Below, piece by piece: positions 43,932 to 52,325 of a stretch of DNA of 64,000 nt. A model generated the notes under the pieces. The model had not been told where the DNA came from and did not search any database. It saw only the letters and a list, made by a program, of their open reading frames with translations. The stretch lies in contig JBKQIF010000196.1 of the NCBI GenBank assembly GCA_052148435.1, positions 1-64,000 on the forward strand, written 5' to 3'. Within the stretch, counting starts at the first letter, position 1. The number at the start of each line of letters is the position of its first letter. Position numbers and translations under genes: made by a program. The DNA is from JBEKYD01 sp052148435 (GTDB lineage Bacteria; Acidobacteriota; Terriglobia; Bryobacterales; Bryobacteraceae).

Positions 43932-45668
43932 TCACGATGCCTGGATCCGGCGATACTCGGGCTGCCACATCGCGTCTTGCACCTGCTGCACGATGTCGCC
44001 GAATTTCACTTCGGCCAATCCCTCCGCGTCCGCCGTCTCGGCCACGGCCACCGCGACCGTCGCCGACACGCTGCGCAGGTCGTCGATATGGGGAAGCAGC
44101 GACGCGCCGGGCTGTCGCACAGCCACCAGGCTGGATACGGCGCTCGCCGCCGCGGCGAACATGCCGTCGCTGATCCGGCTGGCTCGCGAAACGATCGCGC
44201 CCAGGCCCAAACCGGGATACAACATGGCATTATTCACCTGCGCGACGACGTATGTCACCCCTTTATAAGTGACTGGAGCGAACGGGCTGCCGGTCGCAAT
44301 CAGCGCCCGCCCATCCGTCCAGGCAAGCAGATCGGCCGGGTTCGCCTCGGCCCTCGCCGGCGGATTGGACAGCGCGAAAACGATCGGCCTCTCGGTATTC
44401 GCCGCCATTTCCTTGACGATCGCTTCGGTGAAACTGCCGGCGGCTGTGGAAGCGCCAATCAGCATGGTCGGCTTTACCCGGTGCACCACCTCGGCCAAAC
44501 TTATGCCGTTGCCATTCTCGTCGTGTTTCCAACCTTTGGTCTCGGAAGTCGGCCGGGCATACGTCACCTGATAGTCGTGCAGTTGATCGGCCATGTCGGC
44601 GGTAAGCAATCCGCGCCGGTCCACGCACCAGAAGCGCCTGGCCGCGTCGTCTTTGGAAAGCCCCTCTCGCACCATGGCCTCGCGAATCTGGTCGGCGATT
44701 CCAACACCCGCCGTGCCGGCTCCGAAGATGACCACGCGTTGATTGCGCAATGGCGTCCCGCAGACGCGGACGGCGGAGATCGCCGCCGCCAGCGTGATCG
44801 CGCCGGTGCCCTGCATATCGTCGTTGAAGACGCAACATTGGCCGCGGTATTTCTCGAGAATACGGCGTCCGTTGCCTGGCGTGAAGTCTTCCCACTGCAG
44901 CAGTGCATTCGGAAACAGCCTGGTCACGGCTTGGACGTAAGCGTCAATGAAGGTGTCGTAACGCTCTCCGCGTATCCGCGGGTGCCGGTTTCCGATGTAG
45001 GTGGGGTCGGCCAGCAGGCTTTCCCGGTTGGTTCCGACGTCGAGCATCACCGGAATCACCCGCGTCGGGTCGATTCCACCCGCCGCCGTGTAGATCGCCA
45101 GCTTGCCGATCGATACTTCGATACCACCGACGCCCCAGTCGCCGATTCCCAAAATCTGCTCGGCATCGGTCGCGAGGATCAGGTCGATATCGCCGGCGCC
45201 GGCGCCGAGGTTGGCAAAGGCACCCTCAATCGCTTCGGCATGGTCGATTGAGAGATACACGCCCCGCGGCCGCCGGCACTCGTGGTGATATTGCTCTATT
45301 GCCAACCCCACGGTCAGGTCGTTGACGATGGGAATCATCTCGCGCAGATGCTCGGAAAACAGCCGGTAGAACAGCACCTCGTTGCGGTCGTGCAGGGCCG
45401 TCAGGTAGATGTTCTTGCTCAGCGCGTCGGGCAGCCGCTCGTACTGGATGTAGGCGCGCTTGACCTGAGCCCCCAGGGTGCTGATATCCGGCGGGAGCAG
45501 ACCCGTGAGACCCAGTGTTTTTCGTTCTTCTTCCGTGAATGCCGTCCCCTTGTTCAATACCGGTGAATTGAGCACGTCCAGCCCGCGAGCTTTGGTCTGG
45601 CAGTAATTGTTCCCATTCGGCCGGCGTTTCGTCGCGGGCGCCAGTAATGGGATGACTCTCTGTCGCAT
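43932..45668 (-). CDS. NAD-type malic enzyme, large form
   Basis: A 578-residue oxidative decarboxylase of malate to pyruvate. The length and landmarks fit the large (SfcA/MaeA-type) enzyme: GVYLSIDHAE, ILGIGDWGVGGIEVSIGKLAIYTAAGGIDP, RGQCCVFNDDMQGTGAITLAAA (metal-binding FNDD), RVVIFGAGTAGVGIADQI (nucleotide-binding GAGTAG) and FALSNPPARAEANPADLLAWTDGRALIATGSPF. ATG 45668 follows GAGAGGCAGCAGC. It is the first gene of a minus-strand operon with GT4, GH130 and transglutaminase genes, an unusual partnership, and it is divergent from the sigma54 activator. Two TGACC-N6-GGTCA sites lie about 190-220 bases upstream. Confidence 0.95.
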   Translation of the reverse strand: MRQRVIPLLAPATKRRPNGNNYCQTKARGLDVLNSPVLNKGTAFTEEERKTLGLTGLLPPDISTLGAQVKRAYIQYERLPDALSKNIYLTALHDRNEVLFYRLFSEHLREMIPIVNDLTVGLAIEQYHHECRRPRGVYLSIDHAEAIEGAFANLGAGAGDIDLILATDAEQILGIGDWGVGGIEVSIGKLAIYTAAGGIDPTRVIPVMLDVGTNRESLLADPTYIGNRHPRIRGERYDTFIDAYVQAVTRLFPNALLQWEDFTPGNGRRILEKYRGQCCVFNDDMQGTGAITLAAAISAVRVCGTPLRNQRVVIFGAGTAGVGIADQIREAMVREGLSKDDAARRFWCVDRRGLLTADMADQLHDYQVTYARPTSETKGWKHDENGNGISLAEVVHRVKPTMLIGASTAAGSFTEAIVKEMAANTERPIVFALSNPPARAEANPADLLAWTDGRALIATGSPFAPVTYKGVTYVVAQVNNAMLYPGLGLGAIVSRASRISDGMFAAAASAVSSLVAVRQPGASLLPHIDDLRSVSATVAVAVAETADAEGLAEVKFGDIVQQVQDAMWQPEYRRIQAS

Positions 45669-45854
45669 GCTGCTGCCTCTCTCTTTCATCCGTTCCGTTG
45701 CCGAGCCGCGACCGTCAGGGGAGCGGTTTGCCACGGGCGGATCCCGCGGCCTCGATTCAGGCATTCCAGGGTCCGTCAGCGCCGAAATCGCCGTTACGCC
45801 ATACCTGCCAACATCCGCCGGGTCTCATGGAGTCCTCGCCGTCGGTTCAGGGTC

Positions 45855-45888
45855 TGACCGCGTAGGGTCATGTGACCAAATATGGTCA
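45855..45888. promoter_or_regulatory. Two TGACC-N6-GGTCA operator sites in the divergent gap
   Basis: Site 1 is 45855-45870 and site 2 is 45873-45888; each is TGACC, six bases, GGTCA with perfect arms, and they start 18 bases apart. The 388-base gap 45669-46056 separates malic enzyme from the sigma54 activator. An identical 18-base-spaced pair lies before the slipin promoter, so these are probably activator-binding sites and suggest autoregulation. I see no gene in the gap and no clear -24/-12 promoter. Confidence 0.75.
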
Positions 45889-46056
45889 ATGCCGCCGGGC
45901 TGGCGGAGGTGGCAACGAGCCGCGCGAGTTGGTATGATGGCGTCTGGCTGCCGTTCTCGGCTTCCAACTGTTTGCGGGATACTTTCGGCGTGAACCGATT
46001 TCGTCTCTCAGGCGGCCTTGGGCTGCCTGGATCGATGGCGGGAAGGGGTAAACGCG

Positions 46057-47955
46057 ATGTGCTCCGCCGGCTCACGCTCCTCAGCCGCCCATTGGCTGAT
46101 GGAAAATGGGCCAAGAGAACTCGATCTCCTCTTCCGGGCCATCTTCAATCGCCGTTCCGCACCGGTTTTGACCGCCGACAACGACAACCATTCCAGGGCC
46201 GATCTTGCGCCGCCAGGGAACGTGTTGCCCGTGCGCCATGAGCACGCCTCCAGCGCCCCCATTCCGTCATCGGTCGAGGACCACGCGCTCTACCTGCTGG
46301 ATATTGAGGGACGTGTTGCCGCCTGGTATCCGGGAGCGGCGCGCATCTACGGTTATCGGGCCGACGAGGCCATCGGCCAACACGTGTCATTGCTCTATCG
46401 CGGGCTCTCTCCCGGCGAAGATACCATCCAGCTCAAGCTGCTTGGGGAGCTCCAGCGGGCCGCGGTCCAAGGGCACACAGCCACGGAAGGCTGGCAGGCT
46501 GGAAAGGACGGATCGCGATTCTGGGCTAACGCCATTACCATGGCGCTCAAAGACGATGGCGGGGAATTGCGTGGCTTTGCAGCGGTGGTCCGCGACTTTA
46601 GCGACCGTCACGACAGGGACGAGAAGTTGAGGCGCAACCGCGCGCGCATGCGGCCAATCCCGCCGCAATCGGCCATTGCCGGTATCGTTTCCGGTGAGTT
46701 CGACCGTATTTCCGAGGCGAACGATGCGTTTCTCGAACTGGTCGGATCGAGCCGCGACGATTTGCTGGCGGACCGGCTCGACTGGCGCGACCTCACCCCG
46801 CCGGAATACGCCGGACCCGATGAGCTGGCGCATGAAGAAGGTCTGAGATTTGGAGCTTGCACGCCTTTTGAAAAGGAGTTGATTCGAAAGGACGGGACGC
46901 GCGTGCCAGTCCTGGTTGCGACAGCCGTCTTGAAGCTCTCTCCCTTCCGCTGGATCGCGTTTGTGCAGGATCTCCGGCAACGGGACCGGCTCGAGAGTGT
47001 CGAGGACGAAGATGTCGAGCTCAAACAAGACTTCGAGGAGATTGTAGGCACCAGCACCGCTCTGCGGCGCGTTCAGCGCCAGGTGGAAGTTGTGGCTCCC
47101 ACCGACGCCAACGTGTTAATCCTCGGTGAAACCGGTACGGGCAAGGAGTTGGTGGCGCGCGCCATCCACCGCATGAGCCCTCGCAAGAACCTCCCTTTTG
47201 TCACCTTGAACTGTGCCGCGATTCCGACCGGGCTCCTCGAAAGCGAGCTGTTCGGCTACGAGCGGGGCGCCTTTACCGGCGCATTATCGCAGAAAATCGG
47301 CCGTTTTGAAGTGGCCCACCGCGGCACCCTGTTTCTGGACGAGGTGGGCGATATCCCCTTGGATTTGCAACCGAAACTGCTCCGCGCTCTACAGGAAAAG
47401 GCGTTCGAGAGGTTGGGCGGCACCAGGACCATCCCCATCGACGTCCGGCTGGTGGCGGCAACCAACCGGAATCTCACCCAGATGATGGGCGATAAGCTCT
47501 TCCGAAGCGATCTCTATTACCGGCTCAAAGTCTTCCCGATCACGACGCCTCCCTTGCGCGATCACCCGGAAGACATACCGATACTCGCCCGGCACTTTAC
47601 CAAGAAATATGCGGCGAAAATGGACCGGCGGATTGATAACATCCCGTCGGATACGATGCGCGCACTGGTGAGCTGGCATTGGCCGGGGAACGTTCGGGAG
47701 CTCGAGAACTTCATGGAAAGGGCGGTCATCCTCTCCCGCGGCCCCAACCTCCGGGCTCCTTTGTCCGAAATACGGCCCGATGCATCCGAATCCGCCGGCA
47801 ACACCACCCTGGAGCAAGTGGAGAGGGAGCACATCGTCCGCGTGCTCCGGGAGACAGGCGGGGTGATCACCCAGGCTGCTACCCGCCTCGGAATGCCCCG
47901 GACCACATTGAACGCCCTCATGCGAAAGCTCGGCATCTCTCGCAAGGACCTCTGA
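46057..47955 (+). CDS. PAS-domain sigma54-dependent transcriptional activator
   Basis: A 632-residue enhancer-binding protein. Two PAS-like sensor modules lie at about 75-190 (HALYLLDIEGRVAAWYPGAARIYGYRADEAIG) and 205-320 (SEANDAFLELVGSSRDDLL). The AAA+ domain has Walker A GETGTGKE (about 358-365), the sigma54-contact loop GAFTGA (about 404-409) and Walker B LFLDEVGD (about 425-432). A Fis-type helix-turn-helix ends the protein (GGVITQAATRLGMPRTTLNALMRKLGI). It should sense a small ligand or redox state through PAS and open sigma54 promoters using ATP. GAAGGGG before ATG 46057 decides the start. Its predicted target is the slipin promoter 125 bases beyond its stop. Confidence 0.93.
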   Translation: MCSAGSRSSAAHWLMENGPRELDLLFRAIFNRRSAPVLTADNDNHSRADLAPPGNVLPVRHEHASSAPIPSSVEDHALYLLDIEGRVAAWYPGAARIYGYRADEAIGQHVSLLYRGLSPGEDTIQLKLLGELQRAAVQGHTATEGWQAGKDGSRFWANAITMALKDDGGELRGFAAVVRDFSDRHDRDEKLRRNRARMRPIPPQSAIAGIVSGEFDRISEANDAFLELVGSSRDDLLADRLDWRDLTPPEYAGPDELAHEEGLRFGACTPFEKELIRKDGTRVPVLVATAVLKLSPFRWIAFVQDLRQRDRLESVEDEDVELKQDFEEIVGTSTALRRVQRQVEVVAPTDANVLILGETGTGKELVARAIHRMSPRKNLPFVTLNCAAIPTGLLESELFGYERGAFTGALSQKIGRFEVAHRGTLFLDEVGDIPLDLQPKLLRALQEKAFERLGGTRTIPIDVRLVAATNRNLTQMMGDKLFRSDLYYRLKVFPITTPPLRDHPEDIPILARHFTKKYAAKMDRRIDNIPSDTMRALVSWHWPGNVRELENFMERAVILSRGPNLRAPLSEIRPDASESAGNTTLEQVEREHIVRVLRETGGVITQAATRLGMPRTTLNALMRKLGISRKDL

Positions 47956-47969
47956 CGGTGCCCGTCGCT

Positions 47970-48003
47970 TGACCACCGGCGGTCACTTGACCATATATCG
48001 TTA
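47970..48003 (+). promoter_or_regulatory. Upstream activator sites before slipin
   Basis: Site 3 (47970-47985) is a perfect TGACC-N6-GGTCA. Site 4 (47988-48003) has TGACC, six bases, then CGTTA (3 of 5). They start 18 bases apart, exactly as in the pair at 45855-45888, and lie about 80-110 bases upstream of the -24 element, a normal distance for a sigma54 activator. Confidence 0.75.
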
Positions 48004-48079
48004 CCGGCCGGTACGTCGCTCCCCTCAAACTGGGTCCGCGACTCGTCAGTGAGCGAATCGGCTCAACACCAAGGAACAT

Positions 48080-48094
48080 TGGCGCGATTCGTGC
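48080..48094 (+). promoter_or_regulatory. Sigma54 (-24/-12) promoter of the slipin operon
   Basis: TGGCGCGATTCGTGC matches the consensus TGGCACG-N4-TTGC at 9 of 11 fixed positions, including the essential GG (48081-48082) and GC (48093-48094) at the right spacing. Transcription should start near 48106, 27 bases before the slipin ATG. Confidence 0.8.
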
Positions 48095-48132
48095 GACAGC
48101 AACAGTGCCATGTTTAGACGCGGAGGCTTAAT

Positions 48133-48921
48133 ATGATCGACGTTTGGGTCATCGCATCGGTTGTTATCATCCTTTACCTGTTGTCTTCGATCAAAATCCT
48201 CCGGGAGTACGAACGCGGCGTAGTCTTCAGGCTGGGTCGCGTCCTGCCGCAAGCCAAAGGACCGGGCATCGTGCTGGTCTTCGCCCCGATTGATCGCATG
48301 GTGCGCATGTCGCTGCGCATCGAGGCGCTGGAAGTGCCCGGCCAGGATGTGGTGACGCGCGACAACGTGACGGTGAAGGTGAACGCGGTGATCTTTTTCC
48401 GCGTCGTCGATCCGCGGCTGGCGGTGATTGAAGTATCCAATTACCTTTACGCCACCTCGCAGCTCGCCCAGACCACGTTGCGCAGCGTTCTGGGTGAAGC
48501 CGAGCTCGACGAACTGTTGAGCCAGCGGGGCAAACTAAATCTGCGCTTGCAGTCGATCCTGGACCAGCACACGGCATCATGGGGCATGAAGGTCACCTTG
48601 GTTGAGGTGAAGCAGGTGGACTTGGCCGAACAGATGATCCGCGCCATCGCCCGGCAGGCCGAAGCCGAACGTGAGCGCCGCGCGAAGGTGATCCACGCCG
48701 AGGGTGAATACATCGCGGCGGAGAAACTGGCGATGGCCGCCGCCGTCCTCCAGCAGCAGCCTGCCGCCATCCAGTTGCGTTACCTGCAAACCCTGGTGGA
48801 AATCGGCGCCGAGCACAACACCACCATCGTTTTTCCCCTGCCGATCGACCTGATCACTTCCATGACACAGGCGCTGAATGGCTCGAAGGCGATCGGTATG
48901 GTAAAAGAGGCGAAGACATGA
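48133..48921 (+). CDS. Slipin (stomatin/SPFH family membrane protein)
   Basis: A 262-residue SPFH-domain protein. One N-terminal membrane segment (VIASVVIILYLLSSI, residues 6-20) is followed by the SPFH core: EYERGVVFRLGRV, GPGIVLVFAPIDRMVRMSLR, QDVVTRDNVTVKVNAVIFFRVVDP. A charged helix follows (RAIARQAEAERERRAKVIHAEGEYIAAEKL). Slipins build large cages that mark membrane microdomains and often recruit proteases or respond to membrane stress. It is the first gene after the -24/-12 promoter. Its stop overlaps the next gene by 4 bases. Confidence 0.93.
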   Translation: MIDVWVIASVVIILYLLSSIKILREYERGVVFRLGRVLPQAKGPGIVLVFAPIDRMVRMSLRIEALEVPGQDVVTRDNVTVKVNAVIFFRVVDPRLAVIEVSNYLYATSQLAQTTLRSVLGEAELDELLSQRGKLNLRLQSILDQHTASWGMKVTLVEVKQVDLAEQMIRAIARQAEAERERRAKVIHAEGEYIAAEKLAMAAAVLQQQPAAIQLRYLQTLVEIGAEHNTTIVFPLPIDLITSMTQALNGSKAIGMVKEAKT

Positions 48922-49364
48922 CGACTTCCGTTACATTACAAGTACCTCGGCCAGTATGGGAAACGCCCCAAGCCAAACCCCTCAATGAAGCGGTGTGGCA
49001 GGCGTGGGTGGCCAAGGGACGTGCACAAGAGCGGCGGAGCAGCGCCCTACACCTGAAGGCCATGCAGTGGGTATCGATTGCGGCGCTCGTTGCCGCGGCC
49101 GTGCTGTGGTCCCATATCGCCTCATACGACGTGGTGGTCCGGTTCCTTGTGGCCGCCGCGTCGATGGTCGTGATGTTCCAGGCCTTTCACACCGGCCGTT
49201 ACGGCTCCGCGGCCCTGTTCGGAGCGCTTGCGCTGCTTTTCAATCCGCTGGCGCCCGTGTTCGGTTTCTCGGGCAACTGGCAGCGTGCCGTGGTGTTGGC
49301 AAGCGCCTTCCCGTTCGTCGCATCCCTCGCCTGGCGCAATAGAGGAACGAAGCACAATGACTAG
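48918..49364 (+). CDS. Membrane protein, DUF6804-like
   Basis: A 148-residue protein with four membrane segments in residues 50-140 (WVSIAALVAAAVLWSHI, VRFLVAAASMVVMFQAFHTGR, SAALFGALALLFNPLAPVF, AVVLASAFPFVASLAW). The pattern YDVVVRFLV...FQAF...LFNPLAPV is typical of DUF6804-type small membrane proteins. The N-terminal 40 residues are soluble. Translation is coupled to slipin through a 4-base ATGA overlap, and its stop overlaps the next start by 8 bases, so it is an obligate operon member, perhaps a partner of the slipin cage. Confidence 0.75.
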   Translation: MTTSVTLQVPRPVWETPQAKPLNEAVWQAWVAKGRAQERRSSALHLKAMQWVSIAALVAAAVLWSHIASYDVVVRFLVAAASMVVMFQAFHTGRYGSAALFGALALLFNPLAPVFGFSGNWQRAVVLASAFPFVASLAWRNRGTKHND

Positions 49365-49767
49365 TAAGGTTCCCGCCACGACGGACACCCTCGCGGCGGG
49401 AAACATTTTCATTGAAGAAAGCGCCCGTCTGCCGGACTCTCCGCTTCTTCGGAGAGAGTCTCATTCGAGCGGGTGGGCCGCGGTCCAAAATGCCCGCTCT
49501 ACCTTCGAGAAGGAAGTTCCGGAAGCGGGCTGGACCTTTTTCTTCATGGCCGGAGAGATCAAGGCTACCGTCTTCGGATTCGATAAACAAAAGACGCGGC
49601 GCGCCGCGCTAAAGCGGCTTATCGGGAACGTCAAATCTCAGAGCTGCAATAGTATCGAGATTACCCAGGTCACGGACAGCTCCTTTCTGAAGGTGCCCTA
49701 TGTAAGCGTCTCCGCTCACCCAAGACACCTTCAGAAGGGCCTGGTTTTCTCCGGGCAGAGGCAGTAG
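49357..49767 (+). CDS. Conserved small protein of the slipin-groESL operon
   Basis: A 136-residue soluble protein. The C-terminal half (AGWTFFFMAGEIKATVFGFDKQK and NSIEITQV...FLKVPYVSVSAHPRHLQ) resembles a recurrent hypothetical family from soil and deltaproteobacteria; I know no function. There is no signal peptide. GAGGAACGAAGCACA precedes the ATG at 49357, which overlaps the upstream stop by 8 bases. The strong sequence style and tight coupling point to a role in the same stress response as slipin. Confidence 0.7.
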   Translation: MTSKVPATTDTLAAGNIFIEESARLPDSPLLRRESHSSGWAAVQNARSTFEKEVPEAGWTFFFMAGEIKATVFGFDKQKTRRAALKRLIGNVKSQSCNSIEITQVTDSSFLKVPYVSVSAHPRHLQKGLVFSGQRQ

Positions 49768-49793
49768 CGAGTTATCGAGCGGTAAGAAACACG

Positions 49794-49850
49794 GCCACGG
49801 ATGAACACAGATTAAGAAATCACGAGGATTTATCTGGGTTCATCGGTGGC
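49794..49850. repeat. Imperfect palindrome of the CCACGGATGAACACAGAT type
   Basis: The left arm CCACGGATGAACACAGAT and the right arm ATCTGGGTTCATCGGTGG pair with two mismatches over 18 positions. It fills most of the 116-base gap before groES. This repeat type is dispersed in many bacterial genomes. No CIRCE element is seen here. Confidence 0.75.
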
Positions 49851-49883
49851 TGGAATTTGAATCTCTAACGGGAGGCAGGCACC

Positions 49884-50201
49884 ATGAACATTCGACCCTT
49901 ATACGACCGCATCGTGGTGAAGCGGATCGAGGAACAGGAAACCACGCGCAACGGCATCGTCATTCCGGATTCGGCAAAAGAGAAGCCCCAGCAGGCCGAA
50001 GTGATGGCCGTTGGCAAGGGGAAGCGGCTCGACGACGGTAAAATGGTCGCGCTCGACGTCAAAGTCGGCGATCGTATTCTTTTCGGAAAGTATTCCGGCA
50101 ACGAGATCAAACTGGAGGGCACCGAGTACATCGTCATGCGCGAGGAAGATGTCCTTGGGGTTCTGGATCTGGTCCCCAGGGCGCTCTCGAAAGCCAGCTA
50201 A
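49884..50201 (+). CDS. groES: Co-chaperonin GroES
   Basis: A 105-residue ring protein that caps GroEL. It has the N-terminal signature IRPLYDRIVVKRIEEQETTRNGIVIPD, the mobile loop (TTRNGIVI), KVGDRILFGKYSGNEIKLEG and the closing YIVMREEDVLGVL. GGGAGG before the ATG is a strong ribosome site. There is no HrcA/CIRCE operator in the 116 bases upstream, so it is probably read through from the sigma54-controlled slipin promoter or from a local promoter that I cannot identify. Confidence 0.96.
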   Translation: MNIRPLYDRIVVKRIEEQETTRNGIVIPDSAKEKPQQAEVMAVGKGKRLDDGKMVALDVKVGDRILFGKYSGNEIKLEGTEYIVMREEDVLGVLDLVPRALSKAS

Positions 50202-50230
50202 TTCAAACCCGAATCACGAGGAAAACAAGC

Positions 50231-51817
50231 ATGCCAAAGCAAATTACTTACAGCGACGATTCCCGCCAGGCGATTCTGCGCGGTGTCAACCAGCTTGCCG
50301 ACGCGGTGAAGATGACTCTCGGTCCCCGCGGACGCAACGTCGTTCTCGAAAAGAAGTTCGGTGGACCGACCATCACCAAGGACGGCGTTACCGTAGCCAA
50401 GGAAATCGACTTGCCGGATCCGCTCGAGAACATGGGCGCCCGGATGGTGCGCGAAGTGGCGTCGAAAACCTCCGATGTCGCCGGCGATGGCACCACCACC
50501 GCCACGATTCTAGCCCAGGCAATTTTCCGCGAAGGCGTGAAAGCGGTGACGGCGGGCGCGAACCCGATGGCCATCAAGCGCGGCATCGACAAGGCGGTCG
50601 CGGTAGCCGTTGAAGAACTCCAGAAGCTCTCCAAGCCCGTTTCCGGCGAGATGATCGCCCAGGTCGGCGCCATTTCCGCCAACAGCGATTCCACCATTGG
50701 CAATATCATTGCCGAGGCCATGAAGAAGGTCGGCAAAGACGGCGTGATTACGGTCGAGGAATCCAAGACCATGACTACCGAGCTGGAGACGGTCGACGGA
50801 ATGCAATTCGATCGCGGCTACCTCTCGCCATATTTCGTGACCGACGCCGAGCGCATGGAGTGTGTCTTCGAGAATCCCTACATTCTCATACACGATAAGA
50901 AGATTAGCAATATGAAGGACGTGCTGCCCATCCTCGAGCTGATTGCGCGCGCTGGCAGCCCGCTGCTGGTGATCGCCGAAGATATGGAAGGCGAGGCACT
51001 GGCAACGCTGGTCGTGAATAAGCTGCGCGGCACGCTGAATGCTTGCGCCGTAAAGTCTCCGGGCTTCGGCGACCGCCGTAAAGCCATGCTGGAGGATATC
51101 TCGATCTTGACTGGCGGCAAGGCGATCATGGAAGAGACTGGCATCAAGCTGGATGGCGTCAAGCTGGAGGATCTGGGGCGCGCCAAGCGCGTCACCGTCA
51201 ACAAAGATACGACCACCATCATCGACGGCGGCGGTACGACGAAGAACATCGAGGGCCGGATCAGGCAGCTCCGCGCCCAGGCCGAGGACACTACCTCGGA
51301 CTACGACCGCGAGAAACTGCAGGAGCGCCTGGCGAAGCTGGCGGGCGGCGTGGCGATCGTCAAAGTCGGTGCCGCCACCGAAACCGAGATGAAAGAGAAA
51401 AAGGCCCGCGTCGAAGACGCCCTGCATGCCACTCGCGCAGCCGTCGAGGAAGGCATCGTGCCGGGCGGTGGTGTCGCGCTGCTGCGGGCGTCGGTCGCGC
51501 TGCAGAAGCTGAAGCTCGAAGGCGACGAGCAGTTCGGCGTGACGATCGTGCGCCGTGCGTGCGAGGAGCCGGTGCGGCAGATCGTGCGGAACTGCGGGAT
51601 CGAGGGCGCCGTCGTGGTCGAGAAGATCAAGACCAACGACGATCCGAACTTCGGTTTCAACGCCTCCACCGAGCGGTACGAAGACCTGGTGAAAGCCGGC
51701 GTCATCGATCCCACCAAAGTGACCCGCACGGCGTTGCAGAATGCCGCTTCCATCGCCTCTCTCATGCTCACCACCGAGGCCACCATCTGCGAGGCTTCCG
51801 AGGAAGCGGAGAAGTAG
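50231..51817 (+). CDS. groEL: Chaperonin GroEL
   Basis: A 528-residue 60-kDa chaperonin that folds proteins with GroES using ATP. Landmarks are VKMTLGPRGRNVVLEKKFGGPTITKDG (ATP site, residues 24-50), VAGDGTTTATILAQ (84-97), PGFGDRRKAMLEDI, and GIVPGGGVALLRA near 410-422. It is shorter than the usual 540-550 and ends TEATICEASEEAEK without the Gly-Gly-Met tail of main housekeeping copies. That suggests a second, specialised GroEL. The gene starts 29 bases after groES and lies in the putative sigma54 stress operon. Confidence 0.96.
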   Translation: MPKQITYSDDSRQAILRGVNQLADAVKMTLGPRGRNVVLEKKFGGPTITKDGVTVAKEIDLPDPLENMGARMVREVASKTSDVAGDGTTTATILAQAIFREGVKAVTAGANPMAIKRGIDKAVAVAVEELQKLSKPVSGEMIAQVGAISANSDSTIGNIIAEAMKKVGKDGVITVEESKTMTTELETVDGMQFDRGYLSPYFVTDAERMECVFENPYILIHDKKISNMKDVLPILELIARAGSPLLVIAEDMEGEALATLVVNKLRGTLNACAVKSPGFGDRRKAMLEDISILTGGKAIMEETGIKLDGVKLEDLGRAKRVTVNKDTTTIIDGGGTTKNIEGRIRQLRAQAEDTTSDYDREKLQERLAKLAGGVAIVKVGAATETEMKEKKARVEDALHATRAAVEEGIVPGGGVALLRASVALQKLKLEGDEQFGVTIVRRACEEPVRQIVRNCGIEGAVVVEKIKTNDDPNFGFNASTERYEDLVKAGVIDPTKVTRTALQNAASIASLMLTTEATICEASEEAEK

Positions 51818-51849
51818 ACGCTTCGATCGCGGCGCGGCAAGGGACAAGC

Positions 51850-52086
51850 ATGAACAAAAGATTATTGAAACGGCACAAGCGCCAGGTTTCCCGCGCCAAA
51901 GAACGGGTCAAGCTGTCGGAGCCCGATGTGAGAACACCGGAACAATTGAGGGCAGCGCGTGAGGCAAGCCGCGCTGCCCCCAGCCTCCGCCGCGACCCCC
52001 ACGCACTTTACTCCAGTCCGCCCGTCCGAAACAGCGCCGGCCCAGCCGCGGACAGCACCGCGAAAGCCGAAGGTTTAGAGCCGTGA
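51850..52086 (+). CDS. Small basic protein following groEL
   Basis: A 78-residue protein starting MNKRLLKRHKRQVSRAKERVKLSEPDVRTPEQLRAAREASR: a Lys/Arg-rich helical start, then a Pro/Ala-rich, probably disordered tail. The ATG at 51850 has AAGGGACAAGC before it, 32 bases after groEL. It may bind nucleic acid or ribosomes by its charge, but I know no function. Its stop overlaps the next start (GTGA), so it is likely translated together with the zinc-ribbon protein. Confidence 0.55.
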   Translation: MNKRLLKRHKRQVSRAKERVKLSEPDVRTPEQLRAAREASRAAPSLRRDPHALYSSPPVRNSAGPAADSTAKAEGLEP

Positions 52087-52268
52087 TCCACACCACGGTA
52101 GGGCTGTTCTCCACCCGCTGTCCGTATTGCAGATCGATCGAGTTTCGAAGCGTAGGCGTTCGAAACGCCATCGAAAGAGCTCTCCATTGGCTCTTTCAGC
52201 CCTACCGGTGCTCTCTTTGCGGCCACCACTTTTTCCTGCTCCGATGGCAAGCTCTCTGCGGTCGGTGA
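52083..52268 (+). CDS. Small zinc-ribbon protein
   Basis: A 61-residue protein: TRCPYCRSIEFRSVG at residues 11-25 and YRCSLCGHHFFLLRW at 41-55, that is, CxxC...CxxC with 26 residues between, and a hydrophobic stretch ALHWLFQPY. Short proteins with this exact layout recur in Acidobacteria. The zinc site is clear; the role is not. GTG 52083 overlaps the upstream stop by 4 bases. It is probably the last gene of the slipin-groESL transcript. Confidence 0.65.
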   Translation: MIHTTVGLFSTRCPYCRSIEFRSVGVRNAIERALHWLFQPYRCSLCGHHFFLLRWQALCGR

Positions 52269-52325
52269 CCGGCAAAGAGCGCCCCCGGTGCGGCTGCCCG
52301 CCGACGGCTGCCCGCTTCAACCTGG

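Noticed and set aside
45669..45855. Sigma54 promoter for malic enzyme
   Set aside because: The best minus-strand candidates keep the GG-N10-GC spacing only with poor flanking bases, so I do not call one.
49768..49883. CIRCE/HrcA operator before groES
   Set aside because: No TTAGCACTC or GAGTGCTAA arm is present; the inverted repeat there is of another, dispersed type.
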